From the NCBI GenBank assembly GCA_937897665.1, contig CALCPB010000538.1, positions 1 to 6,594 of the forward strand: a stretch of 6,594 bases of DNA. The letters run 5' to 3'. The notes under the pieces are model-generated. The model was not told the DNA's origin. It worked only from the letters and a program-made list of their open reading frames with translations, and ran no database searches. This DNA comes from an uncultured Halomicronema sp. (lineage in GTDB: Bacteria > Cyanobacteriota > Cyanobacteriia > Phormidesmidales > Phormidesmidaceae). Positions 6,062-6,594 of this stretch are shown here, in pieces (positions within the stretch are counted from its first letter, which is position 1; each line of letters opens with the position of its first letter). Position numbers and translations under genes: made by a program.

Positions 6062-6456
6062 AGTATCTGCTCGACACTAACATCTGCATTTACCTGATGA
6101 AGCATCAGCCCCCCTCTGTGGCAAAACGGTTTGCTGAGTGTCGTCAGGGGGATGTGGTGATATCGGCAATCACCCTAGCTGAGCTGGAATATGGCGTTCG
6201 GGCCAGCCGTGAAGACAGTCGCCAGCAAAATCGCCAGGCGTTAGATGCCCTAGTAGAGATGATTCCGGCGGTGGCGTTTGGTCGCCCTGCTGCAACGGTT
6301 TATGCGGATGTGCGGGCCGCTGCGTCAGAACGTCGGCGCGATGCCTTAGACAAGCTGATTGCGAGTCATGCCAGGAGTTTAGATCTCGTTCTTGTGACGA
6401 ATAACCTGGATGATTTTCGCGCTTATCCAGATGTCGCTTTAGAGAACTGGGTGTAG
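6058..6456 (+). CDS. vapC: VapC toxin, PIN-domain ribonuclease
   Basis: This 132-residue PIN-domain toxin of a type II system is expected to cleave RNA (tRNA or rRNA in studied VapCs) with Mg2+ or Mn2+ when not held by VapB. The acidic active-site residues are visible: Asp6 in YLLDTNICIYL, Glu42 in SAITLAELEYG (36-46), Asp98 in ALDKLIASHA (96-105), and Asn116/Asp118-Asp119 in LVTNNLDDF (112-120). It ends with ALENWV, the typical terminus of this VapC subgroup, so it looks complete. It differs from many relatives just before Asp98, where the frequent G.pIG..D stretch is RRRDALD (92-98). Its ATG overlaps the vapB stop by four bases and relies on coupling. No terminator is visible after it; the sequence turns at once into a decayed Rhs gene on the other strand. 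Confidence 0.92.
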   Translation: MKYLLDTNICIYLMKHQPPSVAKRFAECRQGDVVISAITLAELEYGVRASREDSRQQNRQALDALVEMIPAVAFGRPAATVYADVRAAASERRRDALDKLIASHARSLDLVLVTNNLDDFRAYPDVALENWV

Positions 6457-6594
6457 AGATTTGTATCCCCCGCCCCAAATCCCAACGGGTCCTCACCTAC
6501 ACAATCCCCACCGCCGGGTCAAAATACCGCGCCCGGTAGTACATCATCCCCGTCTCTTCATCCAACTCCCGCCCCGTATAGCCAAACCGGAAGT
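6453..6594 (-). pseudogene. Rhs/YD-repeat core domain fragment, frameshifted and cut off
   Basis: From the right edge the minus strand reads [20 protein letters not shown], then YFDPAVGIV and a TAG at 6499-6497. This is the highly conserved RHS-repeat-associated core (GYtGre.DeetGlyYyraRyydp..GrF). The expected continuation, GEDPLGFGAGDTNLY, is present in the next frame from 6497 to 6453, so a frameshift of about two missing bases falls near 6497-6502. After LYT the homology stops, exactly at the vapC stop codon. Rhs proteins are large secreted or surface proteins whose core cage is followed by a variable toxin tip. The bulk of the gene lies beyond the window. With the frame broken in the core and the tip replaced by vapBC, this end cannot encode a working effector. 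Confidence 0.85.

Noticed and set aside
6170..6496. 108-codon minus-strand frame over vapC
   Set aside because: It mirrors the PIN-domain coding strand. The real minus-strand signal here is the Rhs core in a different frame beyond 6453.
1..6594. CRISPR array, tRNA, rRNA or complete insertion sequence
   Set aside because: No regularly spaced direct repeats, cloverleaf-like segment or transposase was found in a by-eye reading of both strands.

Overview
The window looks like cyanobacterial chromosome. The octamer GCGATCGC (HIP1), typical of many cyanobacterial genomes, occurs 12 times by eye, and the proteins have a cyanobacterial flavour. Genus cannot be fixed from the sequence; a filamentous Leptolyngbya-like lineage is only a guess.

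Left part (1-4330), ordinary chromosomal genes. A conserved-looking protein of unknown function (135-596, +) sits behind a perfect palindrome. It converges on three genes on the minus strand. Read in their own direction these are a cation diffusion facilitator metal exporter (4330-3356), a MATE-family multidrug exporter (about 2987-1620) and an AraC-family regulator (1564-665). The last two are 55 bases apart and probably form an exporter/regulator unit, with an inverted repeat upstream of the exporter as a possible operator. The 347-base gap between the two exporters holds only small inverted repeats.

Middle gap (4331-4740). No convincing gene is visible. It holds three HIP1 sites within 68 bases and a short perfect hairpin.

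Right part (4741-6594), an accessory patchwork. It starts with an AT-rich minus-strand gene without HIP1 sites, which may encode a HEPN-like helical protein. Next comes an eroded, frameshifted remnant of a DUF3368-type PIN-like toxin gene that no open reading frame of normal length reveals. A small palindromic repeat and a second perfect palindrome follow, leading into an apparently intact vapBC toxin-antitoxin operon (+) with a 4-base overlap. The window ends in the C-terminal core of an Rhs/YD-repeat gene on the minus strand. That gene has a frameshift, and its recognisable homology runs right up to the vapC stop codon. This suggests vapBC arrived by recombination into, or beside, an already decaying Rhs gene.

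No clearly new multi-gene system is visible. The most notable points are the layered toxin-antitoxin and polymorphic-toxin debris, the precise vapC/Rhs junction, and the unassigned AT-rich HEPN-like gene next to it.
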